Source: an uncultured Clostridia bacterium (GTDB lineage: Bacteria > Bacillota > Clostridia > Oscillospirales > CAG-272). Taken from it: DNA of 6,117 nt. Location of the stretch: positions 1 through 6,117 of the forward strand of contig CALGZV010000357.1 in assembly GCA_937934385.1 (NCBI GenBank), written 5' to 3'. Both the position numbers and the translations under genes were made by a program. Below the pieces are notes generated by a model. The model was not told the DNA's origin. It made no database searches and saw nothing but the letters and a program-made list of their open reading frames with translations. Below, one piece after another: positions 4,998-6,117 of the stretch; position 1 is the first letter of the stretch, and the number at the start of each line of letters is the position of its first letter.

Positions 4998-5648
4998 ATG
5001 ACAGAAGAGAAGCTTCCTTATATGACGGCTGAAGAAGCCGCCGGGGCGATAATAGATATAGGAAGAAAGCTGTATGAAAAGGGAATGGTAGCGTCGAATG
5101 ACGGAAATATAAGCGTCCGTATCGGCGATGATGCGGTTATGATAACGCCGACAGGAGTATCCAAGGGCGCACTGACACGGGAGATGCTGCTGACGGTGAC
5201 ACTTGACGGAGAACTGATCGACGGAAGCGCGAAAAAATCTACAGAAACCGCGATGCATTTGCGGCTGTATAAGGAAAACCCGGAGATCCGCGTAGCAGTG
5301 CATGCACATCCGGCATTTGCAACATCGTTTGCGATTGCAGGAATAGCGCTCGACGCGCCGATATATCCCGAGGCTTTTGCAATCGTAGGAGAAGTACCGC
5401 TTGCGCCGTATGCCACACCGGGCACGCAGGAGGTTCCGGATTCGATAGCGCCGTTTGCATGTACGCATAATGCGGTGCTGCTTTCGAATCACGGAGCGCT
5501 GACATGGGGGAAAACGCCTGGGCAGGCTTATTTCCGAATGGAATCGCTCGAGGGTTACGCAAGAGTAACGATGTATTCGAAATATATTCTCGGATCGGCG
5601 AGGGAACTTACATCTGATCAGCTGAAAAAAATACATATATTTGACTGA
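4998..5648 (+). CDS. Class II aldolase/adducin family protein, probable 5-deoxyribulose/methylthioribulose-1-phosphate aldolase
   Basis: The 216-residue product belongs to the zinc-dependent L-fuculose-phosphate aldolase family. ASNDGNISVR (32-41) and the phosphate-binding TPTGVSKG (50-57) are in place. The catalytic Glu is E83 in STETAMH, the zinc ligands are H102 and H104 in VHAHP, and the third ligand is H165 in SNHGALTWG. The spacings (19, 2 and 61) equal those of E. coli FucA (E73, H92, H94, H155). Being next to mtnA, it most likely cleaves the MtnA product to DHAP plus acetaldehyde or methylthioacetaldehyde, like Ald2/DrdA of the DHAP shunt. The alternative is methylthioribulose-1-phosphate dehydratase (MtnB), which shares the fold; nothing else of the MtnB pathway is nearby. 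Family firm, substrate inferred. ATG 4989 would add MIK but has no spacer after its ribosome binding site. Confidence 0.9.
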   Translation: MTEEKLPYMTAEEAAGAIIDIGRKLYEKGMVASNDGNISVRIGDDAVMITPTGVSKGALTREMLLTVTLDGELIDGSAKKSTETAMHLRLYKENPEIRVAVHAHPAFATSFAIAGIALDAPIYPEAFAIVGEVPLAPYATPGTQEVPDSIAPFACTHNAVLLSNHGALTWGKTPGQAYFRMESLEGYARVTMYSKYILGSARELTSDQLKKIHIFD

Positions 5649-5698
5649 TGCATTTTGAACGTGATTTTTTGTCATATAATGGAATGACATGTGTTGAT

Positions 5699-5777
5699 AT
5701 TGAACAAAAATAACAAGATTTTCTTTTGTGCAAAACGCAGAAAAAAAGACGCGGAAATTGTCTAGATTGAACAAAAA
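5699..5777 (+). repeat. 12-base direct repeat ATTGAACAAAAA
   Basis: ATTGAACAAAAA occurs at 5699-5710 and again at 5766-5777, 67 bases apart start to start. In A-rich DNA this could be chance, but the mixed ATTGAAC part makes coincidence less likely. It may be a paired protein-binding site or remnants of a duplication. Confidence 0.3.
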
Positions 5778-6059
5778 ATATTTAAAATAATGTTAAATAA
5801 GTAAACAAGAGCTTTATTAATAAAAAAGTAATCGTAATTTAATTTTGCATGCTTCCGGGCATACAAAAACAAGACGTAAGGCGGTAAAAAAGCTAAAAAA
5901 CAGCGAAAAAAAGGCGATTTCCGGCTGTAAAAGGATATAAAAAGAAATATAAAAAAATGTGCCCTGATATGGTTTTTATACTCGGTATCAGGTGTCATAA
6001 AAGCTCGGAAAAGGCTGTAAATTGCGGGACTTGTTAATAAAATACACAAAATTCCGTAC

Positions 6060-6088
6060 TTGACTTTTGATTATATATATGATATTAT
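6060..6088 (+). promoter_or_regulatory. Sigma-A-type promoter firing out of the window
   Basis: TTGACT (-35, 6060-6065) and TATTAT (-10, 6083-6088) are separated by exactly 17 bases of A+T-rich DNA, each differing from consensus at one position. Transcription would start near 6095. The ATG at 6096 opens only a four-codon frame (MKKS, stop), so the transcript should begin with an untranslated leader or encode an RNA or gene beyond the right edge. Confidence 0.6.
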
Positions 6089-6117
6089 TTAATGTATGAA
6101 AAAATCCTGAAAAAGCC

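Larger units (their letters stand above)
5649..6117. other. A+T-rich non-coding tail
   Basis: I see no supportable gene in these 469 bases. Composition shifts abruptly from mid-GC coding DNA to A-rich DNA with many runs of A. Visible items are a 6-bp inverted repeat (TGTCAT 5670-5675 / ATGACA 5684-5689), a 12-base direct repeat (5699 and 5766), a 7-bp inverted repeat CCTGATA/TATCAGG (5963-5992) and a promoter at the right edge. A 95-codon minus-strand frame (6049-5762) starts with TTG, has no good ribosome binding site and matches no family I know. No clear terminator follows the aldolase stop. Confidence 0.55.

Noticed and set aside
5655..5680. Possible promoter with a perfect TATAAT at 5675-5680
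   Set aside because: The only -35-like hexamer (TTGAAC, 5655-5660) is 14 bases away, too close, and no gene follows.
4926..5774. 282-codon minus-strand frame opposite the aldolase
   Set aside because: It is rich in Arg, Cys and Tyr, typical of antisense reading, and lies over a gene with an intact active site.
5951..5992. Minus-strand intrinsic terminator (CCTGATA/TATCAGG then a T7 run)
   Set aside because: The loop is 16 bases, the T-run is 5 bases beyond the stem, and no minus-strand gene is supported upstream of it.
5762..6049. 95-codon minus-strand frame, hydrophobic and aromatic
   Set aside because: It needs a TTG start with no good ribosome binding site and lies in A-rich DNA that gives Phe/Ile/Leu/Tyr by composition alone.

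Overview
This window looks like chromosomal DNA from an anaerobic, probably gut-type, low-to-mid-GC Firmicute of the Clostridia (Ruminococcaceae/Oscillospirales-like). That placement is inference. It rests on the gene families (a DUF711/PFL-family protein, a stand-alone alanine racemase, and mtnA next to a class II aldolase), purine-rich ribosome binding sites, heavy use of ATA and GGA codons, and long intergenic stretches packed with palindromic repeats. No rRNA, tRNA, CRISPR array, transposase or phage gene is visible.

Layout: all four convincing genes lie on the + strand. Bases 1-313 are a palindrome-rich leader. Bases 314-1678 encode a DUF711/UPF0210 (PFL family) protein. Bases 1679-2108 are a non-coding stretch of tandem hairpins. 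Bases 2109-3230 encode alanine racemase (alr); a longer in-frame ORF begins at 1959, but its extra part is repeat DNA. Bases 3231-3855 are a second non-coding stretch with at least ten inverted repeats. Bases 3856-4902 encode methylthioribose-1-phosphate isomerase (mtnA). Bases 4998-5648 encode a class II (fuculose-phosphate-type) aldolase. Bases 5649-6117 are very A+T-rich, with no gene I can support, and end in a good sigma-A-type promoter that fires out of the right edge.

The main functional unit is the mtnA-aldolase pair. MtnA turns the aldose-1-phosphate left from spent SAM by-products (methylthioribose-1-P, and in known relatives 5-deoxyribose-1-P) into the ketose. A class II aldolase next to it would split that ketose into DHAP plus an aldehyde. 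This is the arrangement of the 'DHAP shunt', which needs no oxygen, unlike the classical methionine salvage pathway. No kinase, nucleosidase or phosphorylase is in the window, so the upstream step must be encoded elsewhere. The DUF711 protein and alanine racemase show no obvious pathway link to this pair or to each other.

The most unusual structural signal is intergenic. A collinear direct repeat of about 150 bp lies just upstream of both alr (1921-2074) and mtnA (3687-3837). Its hairpin has kept its closing stem through a compensatory base change. A partial third relative lies upstream of the DUF711 gene. Many hairpins across the window share a GC-NNN-GC tip on otherwise unrelated stems. The leader repeat at 80-121 also recurs in inverted orientation at 3501-3543.
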